From JASGTU01 sp963821815 (GTDB lineage: Bacteria > Chloroflexota > Anaerolineae > Caldilineales > Caldilineaceae), in contig CAWGFG010000006.1 in the NCBI GenBank assembly GCA_963821815.1, positions 2,294,001 through 2,358,000 on the forward strand: DNA of 64,000 nt, written 5' to 3'. Every line of letters begins with the position of its first letter. The stretch's first letter is position 1. A program made the translations under genes and the position numbers. Under the pieces are notes generated by a model. It had not been told where the DNA came from and did not search any database. It saw only the letters and a list, made by a program, of their open reading frames with translations. Shown here one piece after another: positions 63,639 to 64,000 of the stretch.

Positions 63639-64000
63639 ATGCCGCTAAACGATAGCTTTCCCGCTGGTGCAACAAGAATAGCAGGAGATAAGGTCGTAAG
63701 TCTCAGCGACGTGCTCCCCACCTCATCCACGGGCAACGCACAGACGGGTACAGTGCTGGCAATGGGTATTGATCTGCAACGCATCATTACCTGCATATTG
63801 GAGCCCGTCAACAATCTCTATCGACTGGTAGCCTGGCAAGAGGAAGACCTTTCAATCGGACGTCTACTAACGGATCAATGCGCCGACCAGTTGCGGCAGG
63901 TTGGCAGCACGTTGCATCGCCGCCTTTGGGATAGCGAGAGGCATACACCTCTAACCACCAGCATCGACGTGATTGGCAGACCGCCGATTGAGCATACTGC
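63639..64000 (+). CDS. Uncharacterised protein, N-terminal fragment (possibly GlmL/ASKHA-like)
   Basis: The frame from the ATG at 63639 is open to the window edge (120 codons). It reads VLAMGIDLQRIITCILEPVN followed by LYRLVAWQEEDLSIGRLLTD, LHRRLWDSERHTPLTTSID and RPPIEHT. The strand-turn order and the LYRLVAW stretch remind me of the GlmL/MutL ASKHA-ATPase family found next to such membrane genes in Chloroflexota, but this is a weak recall. Without the rest, no function can be given. It is the last visible gene of the run and is truncated by the edge. Confidence 0.4.
   Translation, partial: MPLNDSFPAGATRIAGDKVVSLSDVLPTSSTGNAQTGTVLAMGIDLQRIITCILEPVNNLYRLVAWQEEDLSIGRLLTDQCADQLRQVGSTLHRRLWDSERHTPLTTSIDVIGRPPIEHT

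Overview
The window looks like chromosomal DNA of a free-living bacterium, most likely a Chloroflexota member of the Anaerolineae/Caldilineae type. This is inferred from gene content, not from a marker gene. Pointers are the SCO1664/DUF3090/MSMEG_4193-phosphatase trio, an F420-dependent NADP reductase, DUF3048 and M1-peptidase lipoproteins with lipoboxes and no sign of an outer-membrane system, paired GSI-alpha and GSI-beta glutamine synthetases, and a sugar-nucleotidyltransferase/phosphomannomutase fusion. Genes are dense and on both strands. I found no rRNA, tRNA, CRISPR array, insertion sequence or prophage.

Layout. 1-4.8 kb (minus strand): transketolase and a DUF6391-like protein ending in a terminator, then holA and recF overlapping as TGATG; recF runs off the left edge. 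5.2-7.3 kb (plus): a membrane-anchored metallophosphoesterase and Mn-type superoxide dismutase. 7.3-11.3 kb (minus): a peptide-type ABC importer (lipoprotein receptor, then two permeases) with a 34-bp perfect palindrome after the receptor gene. 11.8-17 kb: an XPB/Ssl2-N-like protein, DUF1232, a MerR-like coiled-coil protein, rimO and a metallophosphoesterase. 17.1-20 kb (plus): DUF4870, then a DUF2089/DUF4097/small-protein cluster sharing one helical hairpin, with a clear sigma70 promoter and a strong terminator. 20-23.1 kb (minus): a 738-residue protein with a very large CxxC array, overlapping a PflX-like radical SAM gene. 23.2-25.1 kb (plus): a Xer recombinase and purine nucleoside phosphorylase. 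25-32.3 kb (minus): a FtsX-type permease, a URO-D-like protein, two glutamine synthetases with regulatory sites between them, and a 29-residue membrane peptide gene.

32.7-42 kb: a frameshifted molybdopterin oxidoreductase, PIG-L deacetylase, GCS2 ligase, HAD phosphatase, YbaK-type deacylase, NpdG-like reductase, a Cys/Met-metabolism PLP enzyme and a YqeC-MocA fusion for molybdenum cofactor maturation. 42-47.4 kb (minus): tsaE, the nucleotidyltransferase/phosphomannomutase fusion, and the SCO1664-DUF3090-phosphatase trio. 47.8-54.6 kb: an M1-peptidase lipoprotein, a polar amino-acid ABC ATPase, a zinc-ribbon membrane protein, an SsnA-like aminohydrolase, a sugar epimerase and a C-terminally short glycosyltransferase. 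54.6-59.3 kb (minus): a large LysM protein with an internal duplication and a DUF3048 lipoprotein. 59.7-64 kb (plus): an uncharacterised run of six genes (tail-anchored, polytopic and zinc-ribbon membrane proteins) that continues past the right edge and is the best candidate here for an undescribed system.

How the parts fit together: nitrogen assimilation (two glutamine synthetases) and molybdenum/selenium-type hydroxylase accessory functions (YqeC-MocA, SsnA-like, Mo oxidoreductase) are the two clearest metabolic themes. The rest is housekeeping (replication and repair, ribosome and tRNA modification, pentose phosphate pathway, redox defence) and cell-envelope proteins.
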